DNA of 47,684 nt from Verrucomicrobiota bacterium. GTDB taxonomy: Bacteria; Verrucomicrobiota; Verrucomicrobiia; Limisphaerales; JACPZS01. This document shows, in pieces, positions 10,065-19,025 of this stretch (position 1 is its first letter; the number at the start of each line of letters is the position of its first letter). The notes under the pieces are model-generated. The model ran no database searches and had not been told where the DNA came from. It was given only the letters and a program-made list of their open reading frames with translations. Location: positions 1-47,684 of the forward strand of contig JACPZS010000047.1 of assembly GCA_016195385.1 (NCBI GenBank). Direction: 5' to 3'. Position numbers and translations under genes: made by a program.

Positions 10065-10493
10065 TCACAGCGGGTTTAGCAGTTTCGCACCGTAATACAT
10101 TGTCACCAGATGCAGAGTATTATCAGCCGCAGCATAGACGAGCGCCGTAAATCCGCCGCGCAACGCGTGGTAGTTTTCCGCATCCAGTTCCTTTGGGATG
10201 TCCTTTTTCCCATTGGCGATGTAGTCGCGCAGTGAGCGTCCGTTTATGAGATCGAGCCATTTATCAGCAAGACTCCACCTGTCCACCGGGAAGTGCGACG
10301 CGAAGACGAGTAGCGACCATTGCCACCCGTGAACGGTTGTCCAAGTCGTCGCCGATACTGCCACCGTGTAGATGATGCAGTGGACAGCACATTTCCAAGT
10401 GCTGCCGCTTTTATTCATCGCCATCCACTTGTTTTGGAGCAGATAGTCGCCGATGAGGTGGCCAAGCACGAGTGTTGCGAAGAAATCATTCAT
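10065..10493 (-). CDS. DUF3307 family membrane protein
   Basis: 142 residues from the ATG at 10493; a TTG seven codons upstream is less likely. The N-terminal signature HLIGDYLLQNKW within the first ~25 residues is typical of DUF3307, followed by a hydrophobic helix (VHCIIYTVAVSATTW), a second one (WSLLVFASHFPVDRW) and a C-terminal hydrophobic helix. It is an inner-membrane protein of unknown function. It precedes the L-threonine aldolase gene by about 13 bp, suggesting co-transcription, though no functional link is known to me. Confidence 0.8.
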   Translation of the reverse strand: MNDFFATLVLGHLIGDYLLQNKWMAMNKSGSTWKCAVHCIIYTVAVSATTWTTVHGWQWSLLVFASHFPVDRWSLADKWLDLINGRSLRDYIANGKKDIPKELDAENYHALRGGFTALVYAAADNTLHLVTMYYGAKLLNPL

Positions 10494-10652
10494 GATTCGC
10501 TGATGTCGAAACAAGATCGCTGGAGGGCAATCTTGTCACCGCTTTACGGTTAACACTCGCTAGAAATTGGGTAGCCATTTTTATGAGCCATCACCGTACA
10601 CTGGGCGGGATGCCTCAGCTTTTTCGTTTAGCGCCCGCACTAGCAGGTAAAT

Positions 10653-11771
10653 TCAAATCGTCAGTCGGCGCGCGCGCGCGTCGATGCACCAGCGTTCGCC
10701 CGCGCGGCCATCTTTGACCACGACGGCTTCGGAATGCAACGCCACCGTCGGGCAGATGTGCCACGGGATTCCGTAAAGCGCATCGCCTACTGCGTAATTC
10801 GCGGCCTGCGCCGTTTCAATCACCAGATGTTCCTCGCTATGCGAGATTGCTTTCGCATCTGGCAGTTCGGGAAATTGCACGCGCGGATGTGGATTTTCCG
10901 CCGCGATCGCTTTGTGGCCGAGGTCGAGGCACAGCCGGTTTGATCCTGGTTTGCTAATCACTCGCGTCAACACCAGCGCGGCGGGAAGAAAATCCAAGTC
11001 TGGCAACTTCGTCGTGTAACCCGCATCCCAGAACACGCACGTGCCGGGACTGCATTCGACGTCCGTTCGCCGCGCGTGCATCGGAAACGTCGGCGTGCCG
11101 CCCGCGACAATCGTAGGCACCGGCAGGCCGGCGCGCGTCAAATCGTCGCGCAACAATTCGACCGGGGCAAACGCGTTGTCGCAAGCAACGGCGCGCGCGA
11201 CGGGATCGTGATCATGAATGTGGCCGTCGTAGGCTTGCAATCCAGCGGCGCGCAGCCCAGGCGAATTCGCGATCAAACGATACAATTCAACCGCGTTCGC
11301 ATCGGGCACGACGCCGGTGCGATGCTGGCCACAATCGAGGTCGAGCAACACGTCGATCACGAGTCCGGCGCGCGCGAACGCTGCGGCCAGCGCGCGAATC
11401 GCGCCCGCGTCATCGACAATGGCGGAAAATTTCGTGCGCGGAAACTTTTGCGCGAGCTGGACGAGTCGCTCCACGTTTGGCCCGACAGGCTGATAAGCAA
11501 GCAGCAGATCCGCCACGCCGCAATCCGCCGCCAACTCTGCTTCGGCGATGGTCGCGCATTTGAACTTCGTGATGCCGTGCGCCTGCTGGAGCCGGATCAA
11601 CTCGGCGAGCTTATGGGTCTTGATGTGTGGACGCAGCCGCGCGACGCCGCCAGCGAGCGCGATCATCCGCCGGATATTTTCTTCGACGCGCGCAATGTAA
11701 ACGAGCAGCGCAGGCGATGGCACTTCCTCGACGTCCAAGATTTGATACCACGGAGGCGGGCACGAATTCAT
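10653..11771 (-). CDS. D-threonine aldolase / D-serine dehydratase-type PLP enzyme (DSD1 family)
   Basis: 372 residues from the ATG at 11771; a TTG seven codons upstream is an alternative start. This is a fold-type III (alanine-racemase-like) PLP enzyme. The N-terminal barrel carries RPHIKTHK (47-54), which includes the PLP lysine. The C-terminal domain carries a His-x-Cys pair in HICPTV (His338, Cys340), which in D-serine dehydratase and D-threonine aldolase binds the catalytic divalent metal. The reaction is either D-Thr to glycine plus acetaldehyde or D-Ser to pyruvate plus ammonia; sequence alone does not decide. It lies 21 bp downstream of a RidA gene. A RidA protein would fit dehydratase chemistry because it removes the enamine/imine product (inference). 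Confidence 0.85.
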   Translation of the reverse strand: MNSCPPPWYQILDVEEVPSPALLVYIARVEENIRRMIALAGGVARLRPHIKTHKLAELIRLQQAHGITKFKCATIAEAELAADCGVADLLLAYQPVGPNVERLVQLAQKFPRTKFSAIVDDAGAIRALAAAFARAGLVIDVLLDLDCGQHRTGVVPDANAVELYRLIANSPGLRAAGLQAYDGHIHDHDPVARAVACDNAFAPVELLRDDLTRAGLPVPTIVAGGTPTFPMHARRTDVECSPGTCVFWDAGYTTKLPDLDFLPAALVLTRVISKPGSNRLCLDLGHKAIAAENPHPRVQFPELPDAKAISHSEEHLVIETAQAANYAVGDALYGIPWHICPTVALHSEAVVVKDGRAGERWCIDARARRLTI

Positions 11772-11792
11772 GCGAAGAAAATCGCGGTGCAA

Positions 11793-12254
11793 CTAAGCGA
11801 GTTCAAAAATCGCCTCAATTTCGACCGCAATGTTTCCCGGCAGCGATCCCATGCCGACGGCGCTGCGCGCGCCGATGCCGTTTTCCTTCCCGAAGACGTC
11901 CGCGAAAAGTTCGCTGCAACCGTTGATGACGGCGGGATGATCGCGGAAGTCCGGCGTGCAATTCACCATGCCGAGCACTTTGATGAGGCGCTTGACGCGA
12001 TCGAGGCTGCCGAGTTCGGCGCGCAGTGTCGCGAGGATGGCGAGACCGACCTGGCGCGCGGCGAGTTTGCCGCCGGCAAGATCAAGATCCGCGCCGAGGC
12101 GGCCGAGCATCAGCGTCTTGTCCGCCTTCAACGGGCCATGGCCGGAGACGTAGGCAAGATTGCCCGCGACGACGAGCGGACGATAGACGGCGATCGGTTT
12201 GGGGGCGGGCGGAAGTTCAAGTTTCAGTTCGAGAAGACGGGCTTCAGCACTCAT
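11793..12254 (-). CDS. RidA family (YjgF/YER057c) reactive-intermediate deaminase
   Basis: 153 residues, matching the longer RidA subgroup. Visible features are YRPLVVAGNLAYVSGHGPL near the N-terminus, the central helix LAILATLRAELGSLDRVKR, and the C-terminal RSAVGMGSLPGNIAVEIEAI, where the Arg corresponds to the conserved carboxylate-binding arginine of RidA. Family members hydrolyse the enamine/imine intermediates released by PLP dehydratases. It is the first gene of a two-gene unit with the D-threonine aldolase/D-serine dehydratase-type enzyme (21 bp gap), which supports a joint role in beta-hydroxy amino acid turnover. The upstream spacer of about 140 bp ends at the terminator of the next gene. 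Confidence 0.9.
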   Translation of the reverse strand: MSAEARLLELKLELPPAPKPIAVYRPLVVAGNLAYVSGHGPLKADKTLMLGRLGADLDLAGGKLAARQVGLAILATLRAELGSLDRVKRLIKVLGMVNCTPDFRDHPAVINGCSELFADVFGKENGIGARSAVGMGSLPGNIAVEIEAIFELA

Positions 12255-12392
12255 GCGTTTGGTGGTTGGAAATAGTTTAAACTTTCAGCAACGGCTTAGG
12301 ATTTGCCGGCGGGTTTGGTTGAGCAAGAATTTTCTCGGCCGGTGTTTTTATCCGATCATCGATGCGCGGAAGTTTCGTGATTTATTTTCCGG

Positions 12393-12427
12393 CAAAAAAA
12401 AGACCGGGAGAATTCTCTCCCGGTCTT
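12393..12427 (-). terminator. intrinsic terminator of the PA14/Ig protein gene
   Basis: A perfect palindrome spans 12400-12427 (core gaccgggaga, attc at the centre, tctcccggtc). On the minus strand it is followed by a run of T residues (the a-run at 12394-12400 of the plus strand). It sits about 22 nt downstream of the stop codon at 12450, exactly where a Rho-independent terminator is expected. Confidence 0.9.
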
Positions 12428-12449
12428 GATGTGCGTTGCAGAAACAGAA

Positions 12450-15353
12450 TTATCGCTTCACGCGATAAAACTTGGCCGCGCCGGTCGCAGCTTCGGAGAA
12501 CGTGCCGCTGGAGTTGCCGGTGCTCGTCCAGGTCCCGCCGGTGATAGAGGTGGCGGATTCAAGCGTGCCACCATTGGACCACTTGATTGTGATGGTGCCC
12601 GACGCGATGGTCGCGCTGTCGATCTTCGGCTTTTCAGCCGGGGGTGGCGGAGCCGAAGCCGCCGCACGATAGGCTTTGATCGCGCCAGCGGCCGTGTCGT
12701 TGATCAGTGTTTTCTTGCCGGTCGAGTCCACGGAGAACCACTCGACGTTGGCTCCGCCGTTGCCGTTTTCCCAGATGAGCCGCATCGGGTAGGTGCCCGC
12801 CGTCGGGACGTAGAAGCTGAAGATGGTGTCGGCTGAACCGCGACCGCCATCAAAGACGCCCAAGGTGAGCGCATTCTGACTGCTATCGACACTCGCCGCC
12901 GGAGAGAGCCGGAAACCGTCATCGCTGTTGACGCCCATCGTAACCAACCCCGCGGGCAGTGTCAGATAGGTGAGGATTTCAGCGGCGGCGTTATCCGTGC
13001 TGCCCGAAGTGCCGGGGAAGCCCGGCATGCGCGCATCATTCGGGAAGTTGCCATTGGCACCGGAGTCCGAGGTAGCGTCGTAGTTGATCGCGCCCGTCTC
13101 GGTGTAGATGAACGAGTTGCCGTTGGGAGTGGCGACGTTGTCATAAGGCTTGCCGGTGGCGGAGTTGGTGACGGTTCCCGACAATTGCTGCTCGGTGTAC
13201 GCAATCGTGTTTGGCTGCACGGTGGCGCCCCCGGCGTCGATTTCATTGACACGGACGGAGAAGCCGGGCTTGCTCGTGTCGGCCGCGCCGGCGGCATAAC
13301 TCGCCGGCAGCGTCGCGTAGGCCTGCACCGTGAAGTCGATGTCGCGCGAATGTGAAACGGGCGGCGTCGCGCTGTCGTTGTAGGCCAGCCCAATCGTATG
13401 AGTCGATCCCGAAGTCAGAATCGTCGGGCTGGTATAGGAGATGGAGGTCACGCTGCCAGCTTTGGTGACCGCCGCTGAAACAGCAGCGCCATCCACAGTG
13501 ATTTTGACGCTGTCTTTGTTGACCACGATGCCGCCGTTGTCTTTGAAGTCCATGGCGAAGCCGTACGGACTGGTGGTGAACTTCGTCGCATACGGATAGC
13601 TCGGGCCGGAGCGATACGCTTTGACGTAGCCGGCGGCCGCTTTGTCGTTGATCAACGCGCGGCGTCCAAAGACATTTTGCGTGAACCACTCGACATTGGA
13701 ATCACCTCCGCCGTTTTCCCACACAAGGCGGAAAGGATAAATGCCAGCCTTCTCGACGACGAAGATGAACAACGAATCAGTGGCTCCACGGCCAGCCGGA
13801 TCGTCGAATTCACCGAGGACCAAGCCCGCCTTGTCATGGGGATCGGGCGCCACGCTGACACGGAAGTTATCGTCGCTGTTAACAACCATGCGATAAACGC
13901 CCGGCTGCAGGTCAAGCCACGTGATGGCTTCCATCGCCGTGTTGTCGTCGCTGCCGTTGCTGCCGGGCAAACCGGGGAAGAGCACGTCGGGGTTGCCGGG
14001 CTGGAGGAAGTTGCCATGTCCCACGTCGGGCGCTTTGTCGTAATTGATGATCGCGGGTTCGTCGTACGAACCATCCGAGTTGGGGCCGGGCGTGGCGTTG
14101 TTCGCGTAAGACGATCCGGTGTTCGGATCAATCAATGTGCCGTTCAAAGCTGCTTCCGCGCGCGCGATGCTGTTTTGTGGCAAACTGCCGACCCCGTCCG
14201 TTTGCGCAGTCCGCACTTTGAAACCAGGTTTCGACGTGTCCACCGAGCCGGCGGGCACGGCAAATGAAGGCGGAATGGGCGCAAACGCCAGCACCGTGAA
14301 CGGGAAGGATTCGGTGTAAGTTTTGGCCGGCGTGCCATCATCGTTGTAGGTCACACTCCAACTCACTTGCTGGCCGGACGGGAACAGTGGGCCGCTGTAT
14401 TTTACGGAAGTGATCTTGCCGTTCTGCGTGACTACCGGCGTGACCTTGGCACCATTGACGGTGACGCTGATCGACGAAACATTCACTTTCCTGGCCGCAT
14501 CGACGATCTCGCAAGACAAGCCATTGTCAGGTGGCACTTGCTGCTGGCCAGGTGTGGGATCGACGGCGCGCACGTAAGGCGGTGCCGTGGTGGAGACGAC
14601 GGACTCCGCCGGGCCTTTGCCGCTCGGAGCGGGCAGACTGGCAAGTTGGAGACAGACGGCATCGACGCCGGCACCGTCCTCGCGCTGACTCATGCGAATG
14701 GTATAGAGGCCGGCCTTGGTGATGTTGTAGAGCGCGGGCACTTCACCGCCGCCCCCATCGACGCGCGGGGCAGGCGCGGCGTAACCGCTCCAACCTTGAT
14801 TTTCGGTGGCGGCATCGCCGGGATTGTTTCGCAGAGCGTCGAAGTCTGCACCGTCCGGATCCGGCGCATAACGATAGAAATTCGGCCCCGGACCGGGCGG
14901 CGCGAATTCGAGAATCTGGGCGAAGAACGAATCGCTGCCGCCATCGAAACCGACTTGGCGCAGGTAAAGTTGGTAAGTTCCAAGCGTCGTAATGTCCACT
15001 TTGTATTCCGCGTAGGGCGGGAAGCCGACGTTTTCATTCGGACATGTTGGACAGTTGCCCTTGTTGGAGCCGTTGTCCGGCAAGATCCGCAGATAGTGGC
15101 CGCTGCGGGAATTCTGGAACTCCTGATCAGGAGTGTCGCCCCACGGATGGTCAGGTGTGTTCTTGCCATCGTCGTCCGGTTGCACGTGGAAGTGATGTGG
15201 AATGGCGGCATCGGTGAACTCGAAGTTGTGGTAGTCGTAATGAATCGCGTCGATGACGACAACACCGCCCGATTCTTTGTAAACATCCCCTTTCGCATTC
15301 CAACCGATGGTCAGAAGCGCAAGCAGGATGGCTTTGATTGAATTGCTTTTCAT
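12450..15353 (-). CDS. large secreted protein with duplicated Ig/PA14-like modules and KFYRVKR tail
   Basis: 967 residues from the ATG at 15353, chosen because it begins a signal peptide (MKSNSIKAILLALLTIGWNA). Residues ~24-250 resemble a carbohydrate-binding-type beta-sandwich with a GYTIRMSQREDGAGVD-like end. Two tandem ~310-residue copies follow, each an Ig-like segment (ITVDG/VTVNG, then YNDxxTP) plus a PA14-like beta-barrel recognised by the motifs VVNSDDNFRVS and GVNSDDGFRLS and by LVWENGGGDSNVEWF / LIWENGNGGANVEWF. The C-terminal ~60 residues form a short beta module ending KFYRVKR. No catalytic motif was seen. It is probably a glycan-binding or surface protein (inference). It is divergent from the 15911 gene and ends at a strong hairpin. 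Confidence 0.85.
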   Translation of the reverse strand: MKSNSIKAILLALLTIGWNAKGDVYKESGGVVVIDAIHYDYHNFEFTDAAIPHHFHVQPDDDGKNTPDHPWGDTPDQEFQNSRSGHYLRILPDNGSNKGNCPTCPNENVGFPPYAEYKVDITTLGTYQLYLRQVGFDGGSDSFFAQILEFAPPGPGPNFYRYAPDPDGADFDALRNNPGDAATENQGWSGYAAPAPRVDGGGGEVPALYNITKAGLYTIRMSQREDGAGVDAVCLQLASLPAPSGKGPAESVVSTTAPPYVRAVDPTPGQQQVPPDNGLSCEIVDAARKVNVSSISVTVNGAKVTPVVTQNGKITSVKYSGPLFPSGQQVSWSVTYNDDGTPAKTYTESFPFTVLAFAPIPPSFAVPAGSVDTSKPGFKVRTAQTDGVGSLPQNSIARAEAALNGTLIDPNTGSSYANNATPGPNSDGSYDEPAIINYDKAPDVGHGNFLQPGNPDVLFPGLPGSNGSDDNTAMEAITWLDLQPGVYRMVVNSDDNFRVSVAPDPHDKAGLVLGEFDDPAGRGATDSLFIFVVEKAGIYPFRLVWENGGGDSNVEWFTQNVFGRRALINDKAAAGYVKAYRSGPSYPYATKFTTSPYGFAMDFKDNGGIVVNKDSVKITVDGAAVSAAVTKAGSVTSISYTSPTILTSGSTHTIGLAYNDSATPPVSHSRDIDFTVQAYATLPASYAAGAADTSKPGFSVRVNEIDAGGATVQPNTIAYTEQQLSGTVTNSATGKPYDNVATPNGNSFIYTETGAINYDATSDSGANGNFPNDARMPGFPGTSGSTDNAAAEILTYLTLPAGLVTMGVNSDDGFRLSPAASVDSSQNALTLGVFDGGRGSADTIFSFYVPTAGTYPMRLIWENGNGGANVEWFSVDSTGKKTLINDTAAGAIKAYRAAASAPPPPAEKPKIDSATIASGTITIKWSNGGTLESATSITGGTWTSTGNSSGTFSEAATGAAKFYRVKR
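12664..13595 (-). repeat. internal duplication, copy 2 (Ig + PA14-like unit)
   Basis: C-proximal copy of a ~310-codon unit within the secreted protein gene. Landmarks shared with copy 1 are YATKF/YVRAV at the start, DTSKPGFSVR, NYDATSDSG, NSDDGFRLS, WENGNGGANVEWF and AIKAYRA at the end. Coordinates are approximate because the edges were set by eye. Confidence 0.75.
13606..14582 (-). repeat. internal duplication, copy 1 (Ig + PA14-like unit)
   Basis: N-proximal copy of the same unit. Landmarks are DTSKPGFKVR, NYDKAPDVG, NSDDNFRVS, WENGGGDSNVEWF and YVKAYRSG at its end. The two copies align over their whole length with clear divergence, so the duplication is old. Edges are approximate. Confidence 0.75.
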
Positions 15354-15910
15354 GGTAGCTCCGTTGAGTTGTTTGAGTTGTTGACTCCGAACGGCTGCAG
15401 ACGTTGAACCACAGACGCAGGCGCAAACATCCAAGCAGGGAGGTCATTGCTACATCGAGTTTTAGCCATAGCAACCAGTTCGGGGTTCACGCAGAATTGG
15501 CCATAATCGTCCGGCTTTGGCAATCCAAATTTTTAGACTGAAAAACGAAACTCCCCACGGCCATGCGGGTTTCTTCCCCTCGCACTGGCGTCACCCATAC
15601 CGCTCCCGAAGTTCAGACAACAAGTCTGCTTTGATCGTTTTGTTCATGTTCATGCGCACCGTTTTTACAGACGTCTTTTTCCCACAAATCAACGCGCGAC
15701 CAAAAAACAATCACAAAAGCAATTGCCAAACAGATTTCGTTGTGCTGTGATCCGCGCCGTCCCAAAAAAGCACAGACCCAGTGAAAACTGCCTTTCAAAC
15801 GAATAGCTGTTGCTGCGTGATGCGGTACCATTTGGAACGCAGCAGTGTTTCCAAGGTTTGCTCTCTTTGCTCAGTCGTCGGTGAAACCAAAACAAAAACA
15901 TGAGGTTCCC
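15354..15910. other. divergent promoter region of the PA14/Ig pair
   Basis: About 557 bp separate the two large secreted-protein genes. It should carry both promoters and long leaders. The only structure I noted is a hairpin at 15811-15844 in the plus-strand leader. Short open frames here show no recognisable protein. The middle part (around 15640-15780) is rich in A and T runs. Confidence 0.6.
15811..15844 (+). promoter_or_regulatory. leader hairpin upstream of the 15911 gene
   Basis: An 8-bp perfect inverted repeat (tgctgcgt / acgcagca) closes an 18-nt loop and ends about 66 nt upstream of the start codon at 15911. It could be part of the 5' leader or an operator. No known riboswitch class was recognised. 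Confidence 0.25.
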
Positions 15911-18823
15911 ATGAAAATACCACTGCTATCCAAACTAGCGTTAGGCGGCTTGCTGCTCACTGCGGCAGGCGTTTTATCAACCCAGGCAGCAGCACCGCCA
16001 GCACCCACAGGCTACGTCAACTTCTTCACGTTTGCCGGTGACCAGCGGTCTGCCATTCAGGCGGGCACAGCCGTCCCGGACGGCTCGTTCTATCCGAAGC
16101 GGGCGGAAGGCCCGTACAATGGTTATCCCGGACCCGATCCGGGCGACGACGATGCGACGCCCTTGGACATTCGGGAGAACTACAACATGGTCTTGAAGTT
16201 TTATTTCTACCCTCCAAAGGATGGCTCGGTGCAGTTTGCCATCTGCACGGATGATCCCGGCCAGCTCTACGTCAGCACGGACGATAATCCCGCGAACAAG
16301 GTGCAGGTCGCGAGCGAGTCGCAATGGAACCCCAAACGTGGTTTCGGCGGTGCGTGGGACGGCTCCGTGGCAACCCGGCGCAACACGGTGACCGACACGA
16401 AAGATCCCAGCCCGCGCCCGGAGAACTGGTCGCCCTACATGGAAGTCGTCAAAGGAAAGCCGTACTATATCGAATCGGTGGGCACCGAATTCGGTGGCGG
16501 CGACAATAACGCCGTGGCCTTCCGCTACAAGAACGATCCGGAGTTCGCCGATGGCGACAAACCGATCTCCGGCCAGTATCTCGCGCCGTTTTCGATGCCA
16601 GCTGTTGCGACGATTATCGGCCAGCCTCGGGACGCCGCAGTTTACGTCGGAGGCACCGCAACGTTTTCGGTGGCGGTCGATGCGCCGCCATCGGTCACCG
16701 TCAGCAGTATCAAGTGGACAAGGAACGGTGCCGACGTGCCAAACAGCGATACGACTTCGCTGTCAGTCAGCGCGGCGGCGGCGGATGATGGAGCCAAATA
16801 CAAAGCGATCATCACCACTTCCGCAGGAACGCTGACAAGCGCCGACGCCACGTTGAACGTCTCCGCTTTCACGAGCGACTTCGCGGTCGGGGTTGTGAAG
16901 TTTGAAGCTTGGACTGGCATTAGTGGCACCGCCGTAAGCGGCTTGCTTGAAGATGCCCACTACCAGGATAAGCCCGACGATGTCCGTCTGCTTTCCGGCA
17001 TCGATACTCCCAACGGTTACGCCGATAATTACGGTGCCCGGGTTACCGGTTTCATTATTCCCACGGAAACCGCAAGCTATGACTTCTTCATTCGCAGCGA
17101 CGACGCTTCGCAATTCTTCTTGAGTTCAAGCGAGAAGGAGCCGAATCCAGCGACGGACACCGTGACTGCCGAGGAAACTGGCTGTTGCGACGCATTCCAC
17201 GAAACCGGCAACGGTGATGCGGAGACCACGCAAGCCCCGATTGCCTTGGTGGCTGGTAAGAAATACGCGTTCATCGCCTTCGTTAAGGAAGGCGGCGGCG
17301 GGGATTATGTCCAAGTCGCGATGCGAAAAGTGGGCGATAAAACTCCGGCCGGTTCGCTCAAGCCGCTCTCGGGAACCTTGATCGGTGCCAATGCGAAACC
17401 CACCAAGGGCGATCCTCAAATCACCAAGCAACCCGTCCTGCCTGCCAAAATGGAAGAAGGCCAGTCTTGGAGCTTGTCCGTGGATGGAATCGTGACCCCG
17501 ATCGGCTACAATTACCCGATCCTTGTGCAGTGGCAGAAGAACGGAGTCGATATTCCCGGAGCCAACGGCAAAACCTACACGATCAACTCTCTCACTCCGG
17601 CGGATTCTGGAACTTATCGCGCCGTCCTCAGTGCGCCGAGCGGGAAGTCGGTGAACAGCGTGGATCTCGTCGGGACAGTGATCCCCGACAAAGTTTCCCC
17701 CACCCTGGCGTTCGCGCAGAAAAGCTTCAGCAGCGATACCACAGTGTTCGTGACTTTCTCAGAATCGGTTGCAGCTGCGAGTGCTAACGTCGCCGCCAAC
17801 TACAAAATTAACAATGGCATCAGCGTGACCGCCGCCGCGCTCACGTCCAACCCTCGAACCGTCGCGCTGACGACCTCGGCCATCACCAAAGGATCGAAGA
17901 ATCTATTGACGGTAAGTGGAGTGCAGGACTTGTTCAAAAATGTCATCGCGGCCAATTCGTCCGTCGAGATTGGGTTCCAAAAGGGAATTTATCTTGTCAC
18001 AGCTGATCCCGCTGAGGATGGCGGACCGCTCACCTTCGCAGGCGATGTCGCTGTAAGGAACCATCTCCAGGATCGAGGTTTCGATGTCGCAGTGATGCAA
18101 GGGGCTCGCGTTCCGGATGATGGATCAACTGCTATCGGCAGAGATCTGATTATCGAAACCTCAACTCTTGGCTCGGGCACCGTGGAAATTGCGGCGGCCG
18201 ACCCTCCCAACGTTGGTAAATTTAAGAATCTAGCCATTCCCGCGATCGACTGGGAAGCATCAAGCATTGATGCCTGGGGCTTCTCGCTTGCCAACTCGGC
18301 GATCGGAACCATCGCCGCCCAGACTCAGATCAACATTGTGGATCCCACTCACCCGCTGGCTGCGGGGTTCCCCAAAGGATTGGTCACGGTGACAACTCCC
18401 GAAACTTATTCACAGAGCATACCGACGGGTGGTCACATCGTCGCTACTCCGGCAAGCGACCTTTCCTACTCAATGATCTATTACTATGAGAAGGGTGAAA
18501 AGGGTTTCAACGACTTTGTCATGCCGGAGAAGCGGGTATTCTTCTTCTTTCAGGATAACACGGCCGCTTCAGCCAACGACAATGGCTGGAAATTGTTCGA
18601 CGCGGCCGTGGATTGGTCGCTGGGAATTGCGGCGACAACGCCACCTCCCGGCCAACCGGCCTTGAGCGTCGCCATGAGCAATGGCAAAGTCGTTATCACG
18701 TATGAAGGAACGCTCCAAGGTTCTGACACGGTCAACGGCACCTTCGCTGATGTCGCTGGCGCCACCAGCCCCTTCACGGCGGATACCACTAAGAATGCCA
18801 AGTTCTACCGAGCAAAGCGGTAA
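15911..18823 (+). CDS. large secreted PA14/Ig protein with ThuA-like C-terminal domain and KFYRAKR tail
   Basis: 970 residues from the ATG at 15911, preceded by a GAGG ribosome site at 15903-15906 and starting a signal peptide (residues 1-30, ending STQAAA). Order of modules: PA14-like barrel (~30-225), Ig-like domain (~235-335, WTRNGADVPNSD), second PA14-like barrel (~340-500, FFIRSDDASQFFLS), second Ig-like domain (~505-590, VQWQKNGVDIPGANGKTY), an SbsA/Big_5-like segment (~595-690), then a ThuA/amidotransferase-like fold (~695-905; GIYLVTADP, FFFFQDNTAASANDNGWKLF). A short terminal beta module ends KFYRAKR. Exported and probably surface-associated. No complete active site is evident. It is the partner, by architecture and divergent position, of the 12450-15353 gene. 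Confidence 0.85.
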   Translation: MKIPLLSKLALGGLLLTAAGVLSTQAAAPPAPTGYVNFFTFAGDQRSAIQAGTAVPDGSFYPKRAEGPYNGYPGPDPGDDDATPLDIRENYNMVLKFYFYPPKDGSVQFAICTDDPGQLYVSTDDNPANKVQVASESQWNPKRGFGGAWDGSVATRRNTVTDTKDPSPRPENWSPYMEVVKGKPYYIESVGTEFGGGDNNAVAFRYKNDPEFADGDKPISGQYLAPFSMPAVATIIGQPRDAAVYVGGTATFSVAVDAPPSVTVSSIKWTRNGADVPNSDTTSLSVSAAAADDGAKYKAIITTSAGTLTSADATLNVSAFTSDFAVGVVKFEAWTGISGTAVSGLLEDAHYQDKPDDVRLLSGIDTPNGYADNYGARVTGFIIPTETASYDFFIRSDDASQFFLSSSEKEPNPATDTVTAEETGCCDAFHETGNGDAETTQAPIALVAGKKYAFIAFVKEGGGGDYVQVAMRKVGDKTPAGSLKPLSGTLIGANAKPTKGDPQITKQPVLPAKMEEGQSWSLSVDGIVTPIGYNYPILVQWQKNGVDIPGANGKTYTINSLTPADSGTYRAVLSAPSGKSVNSVDLVGTVIPDKVSPTLAFAQKSFSSDTTVFVTFSESVAAASANVAANYKINNGISVTAAALTSNPRTVALTTSAITKGSKNLLTVSGVQDLFKNVIAANSSVEIGFQKGIYLVTADPAEDGGPLTFAGDVAVRNHLQDRGFDVAVMQGARVPDDGSTAIGRDLIIETSTLGSGTVEIAAADPPNVGKFKNLAIPAIDWEASSIDAWGFSLANSAIGTIAAQTQINIVDPTHPLAAGFPKGLVTVTTPETYSQSIPTGGHIVATPASDLSYSMIYYYEKGEKGFNDFVMPEKRVFFFFQDNTAASANDNGWKLFDAAVDWSLGIAATTPPPGQPALSVAMSNGKVVITYEGTLQGSDTVNGTFADVAGATSPFTADTTKNAKFYRAKR

Positions 18824-18843
18824 GTTAACTTAGTGCCTGACAT

Positions 18844-18877
18844 GACAGGGCCGGGACGTGATTGTCCCGGCCCTGTC
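18844..18877 (+). terminator. intrinsic terminator of the 15911 gene
   Basis: A perfect 14-bp GC-rich stem (gacagggccgggac / gtcccggccctgtc) with a 6-nt loop begins 20 nt after the stop codon. The T-rich tract after it is weak, but the strength and position of the stem support termination. Confidence 0.85.
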
Positions 18878-19025
18878 TGCTTCGATTTGATTCCGGATTC
18901 CTCCTGTCCAACCGTGCGATCCTGGTTGCTTCACAAGGCGAGGCGTTGACCGATTCGAGATCAAGCTTGATCACCGCCCCAAAAGAGACGTTGGCTGCGG
19001 GCACGAAGTCCGGCAGCATCGCGGC

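Noticed and set aside
11076..12275. 399-codon plus-strand frame opposite the D-threonine aldolase-type and RidA genes
   Set aside because: Antisense to two recognised enzymes; composition typical of GC-rich antisense frames.
14367..15341. 324-codon plus-strand frame opposite the secreted PA14/Ig gene
   Set aside because: Arg-rich shadow; the minus-strand frame has signal peptide, repeats and terminator.
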